Below are positions 1 through 8,084 of a stretch of 12,999 nt of DNA, in pieces. Source of the stretch: Prolixibacteraceae bacterium UBA5740 (lineage in GTDB: Bacteria; Bacteroidota; Bacteroidia; Bacteroidales; Prolixibacteraceae); assembly GCA_002419285.1 (NCBI GenBank), contig DIFU01000118.1:10087-23085 (forward strand), read 5' to 3'. A model generated the notes under the pieces. The model was not told the origin of the DNA. It saw nothing but the letters and a program-made list of their open reading frames with translations, and did not search any database. A program made the translations under genes and the position numbers. Within the stretch, counting starts at the first letter, position 1; every line of letters begins with the position of its first letter.

Positions 1-1170
1 ATTGAAACCGGTTCGAACATTGGCGTGGTGCAGAACTTTGTACAGACCTGGGAGTATTTCAAACCCCTTCGTGACCAGACATTCGTCAGTCAGGAGCAGC
101 GATATGTCGATCTTCACCGACCTGACGGGACACCCGATATTTTACAGTTTATCGAGCATGGGGCATTGAACCTGGTTGCCCAGTCAGAGATTATCGGCCA
201 CATGGCACAAACCCTCTCCAACTCGGTGCTATACAATTACCATCACCTGGGTGATGCTGCCTCCCTGACCGACGGTCTCCCCTACAATCCAGACCTCGGT
301 CCGTACGAAGTTGCTGCCGACGGCCTTTCGAGCGGGGTGAAGGACGACATGTGGGCTTTTACCAGCCGTAATCCTGGCCTCGACCTCAGGGCCGCAAACA
401 TGTTTGCCGCAGTAAGTCGTGCGTTGAAGGGGTACAACGACGATCTGTCTGCAAGAGCGTTGGTCCAGTCAAAAAGATTACTGAAGGAGGCAACTGAATT
501 GCTTGCCAATTTACCGCAGGATAACCCCGGCAGGCGATTTGGGGCTGCAGACGTAAGCACCAACCTTCAGTTGTACATCTCGACCGGGGAGCAACAGTAT
601 GCCGCGAAATTTCAGGAGCTTTTATGGCCTGCACTAGAACGGAATCTCAACTTTGTGATTCTGACAGCCCTTGAAGGCATTCCACACATGGATGAAACCT
701 ACAAGGCAAAACTCAGACCCTACGTAGTAAAGTACAAAGAATACATCGACGGCCTTGAAAAAGACAATCCCTACGGAGTACCCATTGGTTTGGGCAATTG
801 GGCAGGAAGCGGAGCAGTGGTGAACTTTGGAACCACCGTTTGCTTTGCCAACAAACATTTCCCCGATATCGTCGACGACAGCCATGCATTCAAAACCACC
901 AACTGGCTGTACGGCTGCCATCCATACCACAACTACTCACTGGTTGCAACCTTGGGTGCCACCCGGCCCAAAGAGGTCTTTTACGGAAACAACCGGGCCG
1001 ATTTTTCCTTTATCCCCGGCAATGTGGCACCGGGAATATTATTCCGGCAACCCGACCATTTCGAGAACTACGACGACTGGCCATTTCTGTGGGGGCAAAA
1101 CGAAGGCACGATTGGCGGAAACACCAGTTATCTGATATTTGGATCCGCTTTTAAAAATCTGATAAAATAA
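1..1170 (+). CDS. Glycoside hydrolase family 9 protein, C-terminal part (5' end outside window)
   Basis: The reading frame is open from base 1 to the TAA at 1168-1170 (389 codons seen), so the true start lies to the left. The GTG at 25 is only an internal valine. The fold looks like the (alpha/alpha)6 barrel of GH9 endo-beta-glucanases or exoglucosidases. Near the start, a segment containing RPDGTPDILQFIEHGALNL matches the GH9 stretch that follows the catalytic Asp region (DAGD), which must lie just upstream. PGLDLRAANMFAAVSRAL matches the mid-domain helix. HPYHNYS replaces the usual HPHxR-like loop, and WGQNEGTIGGNTSYL carries the expected proton-donor Glu (codon 1102-1104). Signal peptide and any Ig-like domain cannot be judged. 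Substrate is probably a beta-1,4-glucan or a related oligosaccharide, but this is family-level inference. It is convergent with the mrp operon. Confidence 0.75.
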   Translation: METGSNIGVVQNFVQTWEYFKPLRDQTFVSQEQRYVDLHRPDGTPDILQFIEHGALNLVAQSEIIGHMAQTLSNSVLYNYHHLGDAASLTDGLPYNPDLGPYEVAADGLSSGVKDDMWAFTSRNPGLDLRAANMFAAVSRALKGYNDDLSARALVQSKRLLKEATELLANLPQDNPGRRFGAADVSTNLQLYISTGEQQYAAKFQELLWPALERNLNFVILTALEGIPHMDETYKAKLRPYVVKYKEYIDGLEKDNPYGVPIGLGNWAGSGAVVNFGTTVCFANKHFPDIVDDSHAFKTTNWLYGCHPYHNYSLVATLGATRPKEVFYGNNRADFSFIPGNVAPGILFRQPDHFENYDDWPFLWGQNEGTIGGNTSYLIFGSAFKNLIK

Positions 1171-1200
1171 AAGTTTATTACCCGTTTATGGTTGAAAATT

Positions 1201-1237
1201 AAAAAGTGCGTGAAATCAACCTTTCGTGCACTTTTTT
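1201..1237. terminator. Bidirectional rho-independent terminator between GH9 gene and mrpG
   Basis: The left arm AAAAAGTGCGTGAAA (1201-1215), loop TCAACC and right arm TTTCGTGCACTTTTT (1222-1236) form a 15-bp stem with two G-T wobbles. A T-run closes one side and an A-run the other, so it can end the GH9 transcript from the left (30 bases after its stop) and the mrp operon from the right (about 85 bases after the mrpG stop). Confidence 0.85.
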
Positions 1238-1321
1238 AAACCAAGAATCAGATATTAATCCAATGATAAGACATGCCTGAGATACACATTATAGTTCGGC
1301 GAACAAGCAAGAGCATTTAAT

Positions 1322-1615
1322 TCATGAATCAACCTTCCCCTCCTTGCTGCCTTCATCTGATTGGGCAATTGAATGGGAAGCCAACGGGGCGGTTAAATAA
1401 ATAAAGATGATTACCAAAACAGCTTTAAGCCATACCATGCCCGTATTAAAATAAATGGCTGTTCCAAGAATTAAAAGCAACAATCCAAAAGAGGTGGCTT
1501 TGGTTGTGGCGTGCATTCGCGTGTATAAGTCAGGAAACCGGATTAAACCAATAGCCGAGACGAGAATAAAAAATGCACCCAGAAAGAAAAATACCATTGT
1601 TGCCATCATTGTCAT
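1322..1615 (-). CDS. mrpG: Na+/H+ antiporter subunit G (MrpG/MnhG)
   Basis: This is a 97-residue inner-membrane subunit of the Mrp cation/proton antiporter. Three hydrophobic segments are visible (about residues 6-25, 42-58 and 60-78), with the family signature RFPDLYTRMHATTKATSFG between the first and second. The length is typical for the family (about 90-125). The ATG at 1615 overlaps the mrpF TGA by four bases, which supports this start, although other Met codons follow within seven residues. The C-terminal tail is charged and probably cytoplasmic. It is the last gene of the operon. Confidence 0.93.
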   Translation of the reverse strand: MTMMATMVFFFLGAFFILVSAIGLIRFPDLYTRMHATTKATSFGLLLLILGTAIYFNTGMVWLKAVLVIIFIYLTAPLASHSIAQSDEGSKEGKVDS

Positions 1616-1884
1616 TTTTTCTGTTTTAAATAGGTCGAAACTGCAACCGTACCAATAAAGGAAATTAATGATATAACTATCACTATATCGAAATAAATGG
1701 CTTTGTTCACCAAAATACTATAACTAAGAACAAAGGCCATTGTCACGGAAGAAATTAAATCCATGGATACAATCCGGTCACTCGTTTCGGGGCCTTTAAG
1801 CATTCTGACAAAAGCCAGGATAAAGGCCAGAAGCAACATGCCAAATATGATCAGTAAAGGAATATTTATAAATGTTGATTCCAT
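1612..1884 (-). CDS. mrpF: Na+/H+ antiporter subunit F (MrpF/MnhF)
   Basis: This 90-residue membrane subunit has three predicted transmembrane helices (about residues 6-26, 38-57 and 60-82). It carries the MrpF signature GPETSDRIVSMDLI in the loop after helix 1, with the conserved Asp-Arg pair and the following Asp. Length and motif are normal for the family. MrpF packs with MrpE and MrpG in the small-subunit part of the complex (family knowledge). The ATG at 1884 lies 3 bases after the mrpE stop, and the TGA overlaps the mrpG start. Confidence 0.93.
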   Translation of the reverse strand: MESTFINIPLLIIFGMLLLAFILAFVRMLKGPETSDRIVSMDLISSVTMAFVLSYSILVNKAIYFDIVIVISLISFIGTVAVSTYLKQKK

Positions 1885-1887
1885 CTT

Positions 1888-2214
1888 CTAAGCAGTAAAT
1901 CGTTTAATCATATCTTGCATTTTTTGTACTCCATCGTAAACTTCCTTTTCGCTTGAAGTAAAAATCACATGCACTGTCGCAAATGTTCGGGCATCGTCAA
2001 TTTCGGTGACCAATGAGCCCGGTGTCATTGAAACAAAGTTGCTAAACAGCAACAACCCGAAATCTGATTTCAGGCTCAAGGGTACCTGTATAAACCCATA
2101 CCTGAAATCCAGTCGCGGTGAAAGTGACATCAATGCAACTTGGATATTTGATTTCACCAATTGAACAAGGTAATAGACTAAAAACCGGATTCCGTAAAAG
2201 GTCTTTCTTAACAT
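1888..2214 (-). CDS. mrpE: Na+/H+ antiporter subunit E (MrpE/MnhE), short form
   Basis: The protein has 108 residues. PRLDFRYGFIQVPL, SMTPGSLVTEID and the following DARTFATVHVIF match the conserved C-terminal two thirds of MrpE (MNHE family). Bacillus-type MrpE is about 158 residues and starts with about 50 residues that form membrane segments; these are absent here. They are not hidden upstream: in the same frame the preceding codons are GCC and TAA, and that TAA is the stop of mrpD. Only one hydrophobic stretch near the N-terminus (about 8-22) and a weaker one (about 52-64) remain. It could be a natural short form common in some Bacteroidota, or a trimmed one. Subunit identity is firm; full function of the short form is not shown by sequence. 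Confidence 0.88.
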   Translation of the reverse strand: MLRKTFYGIRFLVYYLVQLVKSNIQVALMSLSPRLDFRYGFIQVPLSLKSDFGLLLFSNFVSMTPGSLVTEIDDARTFATVHVIFTSSEKEVYDGVQKMQDMIKRFTA

Positions 2215-2217
2215 GGC

Positions 2218-3711
2218 TTAAGGATTTAATCCGTTCAATACACTTTCAATATAATGGGTGGGAACCAGAAGTTGTTCGGCCGCCACCATGGTATATCCAA
2301 ATACGGTGGCTGCGAACAAACCCATTAACAAACTTGCCGCACCCAAAATAACTGAGGGCAAAAGTTCAGGGAACCCGGGTTTTTTAAAATAGGGTTCCAC
2401 TTCACTTGATTCGGGAGCTTTCTTTAAGAAAGCCTCGTTCCATATTTTTATCATGGAGTAAAGCGTTAACATGGCAGTGGCGATGGCAACCGCAACAATT
2501 AAGTATTGTCCGGCTTCAATACCGGCTTTTATTAAAATGAATTTTGCAAAGAAACCTGATAAAGGCGGAACCCCGGCCAATGCAAAAGCCGGAAGAATAA
2601 AGAGAATGGCGAGAATTGGACTTTGCTTGAATAGTCCCCCGATGTCTTTCAGATAAAAACTTCCCTTCGACCGGTTGATCATTCCCGAAACCAAAAAGAT
2701 ATTCGTTTTGGCAATCATATTATGGATGGTGAAAAATATGGCACCGGCAATGGCCAGCGGGGTATAGATACCCAATCCCATGATCATGTATCCAATCTGA
2801 CTGATGATATGGTACGACAAAATGCGACGTGTATCGTAATGGGATGATGCAGCCATGCCTCCCACCACCATGGTGAACCCGGCAATGATTAAAAACAGGT
2901 TCAACCAGAACACTTGATCCTGGACAAAAAATAGCGTAAAAAACCGGATAAGCACATAAACGCCTACCTTGGTTAACAAGCCTGCAAATATGGAAGTGAC
3001 AGAGATATTCGCAGTGTGGTATGACGCAGGTAACCAAAAAAACAAAGGGAAAAGTGCCGCCTTAATCCCAAAGGCCATAAAGAAAAGCGCAGCAGATGTA
3101 TTGATTAAAACAGGCTGCTCACTGGCTCTTAGGATATGCGCCAGGTGCGCCATATTCAGCGTTCCTGTTTTTCCGTAAAGCAAACCCAATCCTGCCAAAA
3201 AGAACATGGATCCAATTAAATTTAAAGCCAGGTACTTAATTCCACCCTCCAGTTGTTGCTTTGAATTACCCAGCGTAATCAAGACGAAGGAGGATATAAG
3301 TATGACCTCGAACCAAACGTACAGATTAAAGGCATCACCGGTTAAAAAGGCTCCATTCACTCCCATTGTCAACGAGAAGAAAAACACATAAAACATATTG
3401 TTTCGGTGTTCATCATCCATAAAATAAATGGTATAAACCGATAAGCAAAGGACAATAAGGGATGCGGTAACCAGCATTAATCCACTAAAATAATCAAGTA
3501 CAAGGCTAATTCCAAAAGGAGCTTCCCACGACCCCATGTTCAGGGTGAGAATTTTGGTGTCTTTTAAACTGATAAATAAGTACAATGAAACCACAAAAAG
3601 CAGTGTACTACCCAGAACACTGATCAATTGGGCAGCACGGGAATTTCGTACCGCAACCATAACGAATATCAGTATGAAAGGGATAAATATGGGTAATGCT
3701 ATTGCATTCAT
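2218..3711 (-). CDS. mrpD: Na+/H+ antiporter subunit D (MrpD/MnhD)
   Basis: This is a 497-residue NuoM/NuoN-like membrane protein of the proton-conducting membrane transporter family (PF00361), one of the two antiporter-like subunits of the Mrp complex. Key residues known in the family are present: the Glu in YVWFEVILISSF (E135, helix 5) and the Lys in FGIKAALFPLFFWLPASYH (K217, helix 7). HNMIAKTNIFLVSG follows in the second half, and PPLSGFFAKF matches the helix-12 Lys region. The ATG at 3711 was preferred over the upstream ATG at 3765. The upstream one would overlap mrpC by 53 bases and add 18 polar residues before a clear helix 1, whereas 3711 sits one base after the mrpC stop and gives a normal length. 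Confidence 0.93.
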   Translation of the reverse strand: MNAIALPIFIPFILIFVMVAVRNSRAAQLISVLGSTLLFVVSLYLFISLKDTKILTLNMGSWEAPFGISLVLDYFSGLMLVTASLIVLCLSVYTIYFMDDEHRNNMFYVFFFSLTMGVNGAFLTGDAFNLYVWFEVILISSFVLITLGNSKQQLEGGIKYLALNLIGSMFFLAGLGLLYGKTGTLNMAHLAHILRASEQPVLINTSAALFFMAFGIKAALFPLFFWLPASYHTANISVTSIFAGLLTKVGVYVLIRFFTLFFVQDQVFWLNLFLIIAGFTMVVGGMAASSHYDTRRILSYHIISQIGYMIMGLGIYTPLAIAGAIFFTIHNMIAKTNIFLVSGMINRSKGSFYLKDIGGLFKQSPILAILFILPAFALAGVPPLSGFFAKFILIKAGIEAGQYLIVAVAIATAMLTLYSMIKIWNEAFLKKAPESSEVEPYFKKPGFPELLPSVILGAASLLMGLFAATVFGYTMVAAEQLLVPTHYIESVLNGLNP

Positions 3712-3712
3712 T

Positions 3713-4057
3713 CTAATTATCTGTTTGTTGTAACTGGTCCAAATCGTCGGTGCCAGTGGTTTCAAAAAACTTGAACTTCAAGGCCAGGGTAAAAACCACG
3801 ATGCCAAAACCGATAACAATGGCAGTAAGCACCAATGCCTGAGGCAAGGGATCTGACAGGTTATTGGGAGAAGGAGTGGTTCCATCAACAAAAGCGGGTT
3901 GCCCGGCAATAATCCCCGATGAAATAAACACAAGCAAATTGGTTGCGTTACTCAAAAATATTATTCCTATGATAAATTTCAGGATACTGCGACGTAACAA
4001 CATATATACACCTGCGGTATATAAGACCCCTATCAATATGGCAAGTACTATTTCCAT
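3713..4057 (-). CDS. mrpC: Na+/H+ antiporter subunit C (MrpC/MnhC)
   Basis: This 114-residue NuoK-like subunit (PF00420) has three transmembrane helices. The first follows directly after the start, the second contains IIGIIFLSNATNLLVF, and the third follows the diagnostic loop DPLPQALVLTAIVIGFG. The C-terminal tail is acidic and polar (TDDLDQLQQTDN). Length is typical (about 110-115). In the complex MrpC links the MrpA and MrpD antiporter modules, as NuoK does in complex I. Its start overlaps the mrpB 3' end by 10 bases. Confidence 0.93.
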   Translation of the reverse strand: MEIVLAILIGVLYTAGVYMLLRRSILKFIIGIIFLSNATNLLVFISSGIIAGQPAFVDGTTPSPNNLSDPLPQALVLTAIVIGFGIVVFTLALKFKFFETTGTDDLDQLQQTDN

Positions 4058-4473
4058 TTCATAATGTTGCTAAAAGTGAAAAAGGACATCAGTGTCACAC
4101 CTATTACTGCAAAGAAAACACCGATGTCAAATAAAAAAGGAGTTCCCAATTTTATAACTCCCAGGAAGGGAATATGAATGCTGGTCCATACCCCAGCCAT
4201 AAAATATTGTTTCAGGAAAACTCCGGGTAAAATGCTTAGAAAAATCGTCAACAAACCCAAAGCAATGTATCCTTCGGGTTGTATTTTCAAAGAATTTCTT
4301 GCCCTTTGGGCATCATAGGCCAAACTCGAAAAGATAACAGATAAGCCAACCAGCAAACCGCCAATGAAACCTCCGCCCGGAAAATTATGGCCACGATATA
4401 AGGCTATGAGTGCAAAAACTACCAGTAGCCACTTTACGTATTTCGATGCAACCTGAAGTATTACTGAATTCAT
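4048..4473 (-). CDS. mrpB: Na+/H+ antiporter subunit B (MrpB/MnhB)
   Basis: This 141-residue membrane subunit of the MnhB family (PF04039) has four predicted helices. The signature YRGHNFPGGGFIGGL lies between helices 1 and 2, and KLGTPFLFDIGVFFAVIG precedes the last helix. The length is normal for a stand-alone MrpB. Its ATG overlaps the mrpA TGA (ATGA), so translation is probably coupled. MrpA also carries a related C-terminal region, which is the usual arrangement in seven-gene operons. Confidence 0.93.
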   Translation of the reverse strand: MNSVILQVASKYVKWLLVVFALIALYRGHNFPGGGFIGGLLVGLSVIFSSLAYDAQRARNSLKIQPEGYIALGLLTIFLSILPGVFLKQYFMAGVWTSIHIPFLGVIKLGTPFLFDIGVFFAVIGVTLMSFFTFSNIMKWK

Positions 4474-6770
4474 GTTTTTTTCGTTTTTAGCAATACAAAT
4501 ACTCCCAAAGCCGCAACCACCAAAACAGTGACCTCTCCCAAGGTATCCAAAGCCCTGAAATCAACCAAAATAACATTTACGACATTTTGCCCATACGCCT
4601 TGGTATAACTGTTTTCAATCATGAAATCCGAAATGGGGTGATTGAAATTTACATTGATCGATTTCAAGGCCAGCACCGTCATGGCAGAACCAAAAGACAA
4701 TGCGATAAACAGGTCCCTTAACCGCGTGGTTTTGGATGATAAGCGGGCAAAAAGCGGAAGGCGCTGCAAAATCAAAACAAACATTACCAGAATCAATGTT
4801 TCAACAATAATTTGGGTAATGGCCAAATCAATGGCACTGTAGTACATAAACAGCAGGGCAATGCCATAACCGGCAACCCCCATCGTTATTATGGTTGCAA
4901 TTCGCGATTTTGAAACCATGCTAAAAATTGTGCTGATAATAATTACCAACACAAGTCCCGAAACATAAAAAGGTCGAAGAGTGAAAACATTGTCCAGGTT
5001 CCAACCTATGGTAACATAAACCTGATACCACAAAAAAATGGAAGCAACCAAAAAGATGGTAAGTATATAAAACCGATGATATCCATGCTGGACCAACTCG
5101 GTTTTTCGCTTCGAAAAACTGAGAAACCCTTTCAGCAAATTATTGAAGACATCAACAAATCTGACCGAAAAAATCCTTTGATTGAAGGCTCTCCATTTTA
5201 CCAAGACAGAATCTCTCGTGTAGGCCACATAAAATAAAATAAAGCCAAGAAACACCGTGAATAAACTTAAAAAGAAAACGGTATTAAAGCCATGCCAAAG
5301 TTTTAGCTCCACATTATAATCTCTTTTGAGAATACTGATTAATGCCGGCTCAACAATGGTTTCACCCAAAAAGGCAGGGAAAAGGCCAAAGAAAAGACTT
5401 AAGAGCGCAAGTATCCCGGGACCAATAATATAAGCCCAATCGGTCTTGACTTTAATTTGAACCTGATTCTTTGCCTTACCCAGAAATACCTTGAACAGGA
5501 AAAACAAGGCAACGGCGATCATCAAAGCATTCCCGGCAACTCCAAGAACGAGTACATAGGGTGCAATGACAGGTGACTGAACTTTCGCTTCATAAATAAG
5601 TTCCTTGCCCAGGAAACCCAGCATCGGTGGAAGACCTGCCATTGACAACGAGGCAAGCACGGCAAAAACAAACGTAATGGGCATACTCCTGGCAAGCCCT
5701 CCCAGGTTTCGCCAATCACGGGTCCCGGTTTTTTTATCAATAAACCCGGCAATCATAAACAGGGCAGCCTTGTAAAATGCATGTACAAAAAGAAACAGCA
5801 TTGCTGCTTTAACCGACAAGGCCGTATCAATTCCGAGGAGCAATACCAATACACCTAACGAACTGATGGTGGTGTATGCCAATATTGCCTTGATATCAGT
5901 TTGGGTAATGGCAAAATAGGCGCCCATAAACATGGTTATTGCGCCAGTCAAGGTTAAAGTGTAAGTCCATGCGGATGTGCCGCCCAGAATAGGACTCAGC
6001 AATGCCAGCATAAAAATGCCGGCTTTTACCATGGTGGCAGAATGTAGATATGAACTTACCGGTGTCGGTGCCTGCATGGCCCCGGGAAGCCAAAAATGAA
6101 AAGGGAATTGTGCTGATTTTGTAAACACCCCCACAAAAATCAACATCAATCCGGGCAGATAGAACTGGTGTGCTCTCAGAATTTCGGCATTTACAACCCA
6201 ATCAGACACGGAATAGCTTCCAACTACGCTGCCCAGCAAGATGATACCGGCCACCATTACCAGACCACCAAAACCTGTCAAATACAAGGATTGAAATGCG
6301 GCATTTCTTGCCGATTCCTTTTCATGAAAAAAACTGATGAGCAAAAAGGACAAATAGCTGGTCAACTCCCAAAAAACAAACAATTGAATTAAATTACCCG
6401 AAAGAACCAAGCCCAGCATGGCTGCACTAAACAAAAACAGGTAGAAATAAAAAACACCCAGGTTTTTATAACTTTTCATGTAGGCATGCGCATACAAAAA
6501 CACAAGAACCCCGGTTCCGGTAATCAGTAAGGCAAAAGCAATGCTTAATCCATTTAAAACAAGGTCAAAGTTGATTCCAAGCTGAGGTACCCATGGTATG
6601 GTTTCACGAAGTATGTCCCCATTCCCAATCCTTTCTATTTTTGAAAAGAAGTAAGCAAACGCCCCAAAGTGAACAAAAGCAAGGAAGAAAGGAATTGCCT
6701 TTTTTAATTTACCGGCGAAAATAAAAGGTAAAAAAGCTGACACCAAATAAACGAGCAAAAGAGTTTGCAT
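4470..6770 (-). CDS. mrpA: Na+/H+ antiporter subunit A (MrpA/MnhA)
   Basis: This is the largest Mrp subunit, 766 residues. Residues about 1-470 are an NuoL-like antiporter module (PF00361) with the helix-5 Glu in FVFWELTSYLSF (E135), the helix-7 Lys in FTKSAQFPFHFWLPGAM (K218), K249 in SATMVKAGIF, H330/K334 in FVHAFYKAALFM, and K389 in GFLGKE. A linker with polar stretches (about 515-560) follows. The MrpA-specific C-terminal region (about 600-766) has ITQIIVETLILVMFVLILQ with E657 and NVILVDFRALDTLGEVTVL with E746, acidic residues placed where the family has its proposed Na+ path. It is somewhat shorter than the roughly 800 residues of Bacillus MrpA but complete. The ATG at 6770 starts right before helix 1. 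No Shine-Dalgarno is evident. Confidence 0.95.
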   Translation of the reverse strand: MQTLLLVYLVSAFLPFIFAGKLKKAIPFFLAFVHFGAFAYFFSKIERIGNGDILRETIPWVPQLGINFDLVLNGLSIAFALLITGTGVLVFLYAHAYMKSYKNLGVFYFYLFLFSAAMLGLVLSGNLIQLFVFWELTSYLSFLLISFFHEKESARNAAFQSLYLTGFGGLVMVAGIILLGSVVGSYSVSDWVVNAEILRAHQFYLPGLMLIFVGVFTKSAQFPFHFWLPGAMQAPTPVSSYLHSATMVKAGIFMLALLSPILGGTSAWTYTLTLTGAITMFMGAYFAITQTDIKAILAYTTISSLGVLVLLLGIDTALSVKAAMLFLFVHAFYKAALFMIAGFIDKKTGTRDWRNLGGLARSMPITFVFAVLASLSMAGLPPMLGFLGKELIYEAKVQSPVIAPYVLVLGVAGNALMIAVALFFLFKVFLGKAKNQVQIKVKTDWAYIIGPGILALLSLFFGLFPAFLGETIVEPALISILKRDYNVELKLWHGFNTVFFLSLFTVFLGFILFYVAYTRDSVLVKWRAFNQRIFSVRFVDVFNNLLKGFLSFSKRKTELVQHGYHRFYILTIFLVASIFLWYQVYVTIGWNLDNVFTLRPFYVSGLVLVIIISTIFSMVSKSRIATIITMGVAGYGIALLFMYYSAIDLAITQIIVETLILVMFVLILQRLPLFARLSSKTTRLRDLFIALSFGSAMTVLALKSINVNFNHPISDFMIENSYTKAYGQNVVNVILVDFRALDTLGEVTVLVVAALGVFVLLKTKKT

Positions 6771-6848
6771 CAGATTTGAGGTTTTTATTGCTGCTTGTTA
6801 ATTGTATAAAATCACTATGAATGTACCTGTTTAAATTTAATCATTGCT

Positions 6849-7997
6849 TCATTTATTTGCCCAATAATGTTTTCGTATTTCAAATTCAATTTTTTTATTC
6901 CACAGGCGCTGCAAGAGATCACCAGCCAATTTTTCGTAATAATCAGCCTGAACCTGGTCACCTGTAATTTCAAATAATTTTGACAGTTTATACATTGATG
7001 GAACGTGCATGTCGTTTATTTGCAGACAAATCAGATGTTGGTCGATGGCTTCTTTGTAATAGCCATTTTTTTGTAATTTTTCAGCATCGCTAAAATGGGT
7101 TTCAATTTCCTTGATCTCGGAATCTAAACGAAGTTTAAAAATAAACTGGGTTTTGGTTGTCACAAAGGAACATGGCAACTGGCGAATCACTTTTTCCGTA
7201 ACACTTCCCATAATTAAACGGCTAAATCCAGAGCGGCCGTTAGTTCCCATTACCAAAAAGTCGATTCCCTTTCCTTGAATGGATTCCAAAATTTTCTCAT
7301 GCGGAATTCCCTTTTGAATTTCAATTGAATGATTCACTCCTTTGAAATCGAAATCACGTAAAAAATCGTTCATTCGTTGCTCAAACTGACCGAACAGCTT
7401 CTCATTCTCAACCTTTGGATCGATCATAAACCGTGGCGACGTGGTGGAAAATGGTTCAAATACACTCAAAACATGCAGTTTTGCCTCAAAATTGATGGCC
7501 AATAGGATGGCATTGCTTAAGGCACGCCTTGCAGGATCGGAAAAATCGATTGGGCAAAGTATTTCTTTTAGATCCGTTGGCTGACCGGTTTTGGCAACCC
7601 AAACAGGCACTTCCGATAACTCAACAAGTTTTTCGGCGATCGTTCCCAATTTATATATTTCATCCTCTGACTTATTTCCAGAACCAACCAAAATTAAATT
7701 GGAACCTTGTTCATTGGCTGCCTGAAGAATTTTCTCAACTGGATTTCCGGATTGGATGATCGGTTGCGAACATGAAACTTTTTCTTTTTCGAGTGCTTTC
7801 ACAACCTTTGCCAGCGCTTCTTTTATGTATTTCCGTAAAAGTTCCTCAATCTCAGAGTGTAATTCCGTTTCCGGAATAACATACAACACAGAAACCTCAG
7901 AATTAAACTCTTTAGACATTTTTACCACCGAATTAATTTGCTCGGTACAGACCCGATTAACATCAACAGGCATTAAAATTTTCCCTACCAGTTTCAT
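6849..7997 (-). CDS. Tandem universal stress protein with TPR-like C-terminal tail
   Basis: The 382-residue protein contains two Usp domains (PF00582). Domain 1 is about residues 4-136, with the beta-1 strand KILMPVDV and a degenerate nucleotide loop (GSGNKSEDEIYKLGT). Domain 2 is about 144-287, with EILCPIDFSDPARRAL and an intact ATP-binding signature G-2X-G-9X-G-S: GTNGRSGFSRLIMGS (251-265). Domain 2 therefore probably binds ATP and domain 1 may not. Residues about 300-370 form helices with a TPR-like look (NGYYKEAIDQHLICLQIN, then MYKLSKLFEITGD), unusual for plain Usp proteins, which end after the second domain. It is cytoplasmic, with no signal or membrane segment. It lies directly upstream of mrpA on the same strand and may regulate or sense the state of the antiporter. 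The target is unknown. Confidence 0.88.
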   Translation of the reverse strand: MKLVGKILMPVDVNRVCTEQINSVVKMSKEFNSEVSVLYVIPETELHSEIEELLRKYIKEALAKVVKALEKEKVSCSQPIIQSGNPVEKILQAANEQGSNLILVGSGNKSEDEIYKLGTIAEKLVELSEVPVWVAKTGQPTDLKEILCPIDFSDPARRALSNAILLAINFEAKLHVLSVFEPFSTTSPRFMIDPKVENEKLFGQFEQRMNDFLRDFDFKGVNHSIEIQKGIPHEKILESIQGKGIDFLVMGTNGRSGFSRLIMGSVTEKVIRQLPCSFVTTKTQFIFKLRLDSEIKEIETHFSDAEKLQKNGYYKEAIDQHLICLQINDMHVPSMYKLSKLFEITGDQVQADYYEKLAGDLLQRLWNKKIEFEIRKHYWANK

Positions 7998-8013
7998 ACC
8001 CTTTGTATTTATT

Positions 8014-8046
8014 CTAAACTATCATTCAAAATGTCTTTGACCAAAA
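8014..8046 (-). promoter_or_regulatory. Predicted Bacteroidota-type promoter of usp-mrp
   Basis: Read on the minus strand, TTTTGG (8046-8041) and TAGTTTAG (8021-8014) are 19 bases apart. This resembles the Bacteroides -33 TTG and -7 TAnnTTTG pair; the -7 element has one mismatch. The start of transcription would fall near 8007-8010, leaving a 5' leader of only about 10-13 bases before the ATG at 7997. It is a pattern match only. Confidence 0.35.
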
Positions 8047-8059
8047 TATCCTTGACAGA

Positions 8060-8077
8060 TCAGGATTGCAGTCCTGA
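8060..8077. promoter_or_regulatory. 18-base palindrome, possible operator upstream of usp
   Basis: TCAGGATTGCAGTCCTGA is an inverted repeat with 6-base outer arms (TCAGGA/TCCTGA) and further pairing inside, broken only by one T/G position pair. Its centre lies about 60 bases upstream of the predicted usp transcription start, a spacing common for activator sites. TGACAGA occurs at 8054-8060 and again at 8075-8081, one copy at each edge of the palindrome and 21 bases apart. No regulator is identified. Confidence 0.35.
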
Positions 8078-8084
8078 CAGAAAT

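Larger units (their letters stand above)
1322..7997 (-). other. Predicted usp-mrpABCDEFG operon
   Basis: Eight minus-strand genes run in one direction without an internal terminator-like hairpin. The gaps are: usp to mrpA 78 bases; mrpA/mrpB 4-base ATGA overlap; mrpB/mrpC 10-base overlap; mrpC/mrpD 1 base (with the preferred mrpD start); mrpD/mrpE 3 bases; mrpE/mrpF 3 bases; mrpF/mrpG 4-base ATGA overlap. This order is the standard seven-gene Mrp (Mnh/Pha/Sha) order with separate mrpA and mrpB. The tight spacing suggests translational coupling and balanced subunit supply. Whether usp shares the transcript is inference: the 78-base gap has neither a clear terminator nor a clear promoter. Confidence 0.8.

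Noticed and set aside
3712..3765. Upstream ATG for mrpD at 3765, giving 515 residues.
   Set aside because: It adds 18 polar residues inside the mrpC 3' end. The ATG at 3711 gives a normal helix-1 start one base after the mrpC stop.
6771..6848. Possible separate mrpA promoter or attenuator in the usp-mrpA gap.
   Set aside because: No TAnnTTTG with TTG at about 19 bases, and no hairpin with a T-run, could be found.
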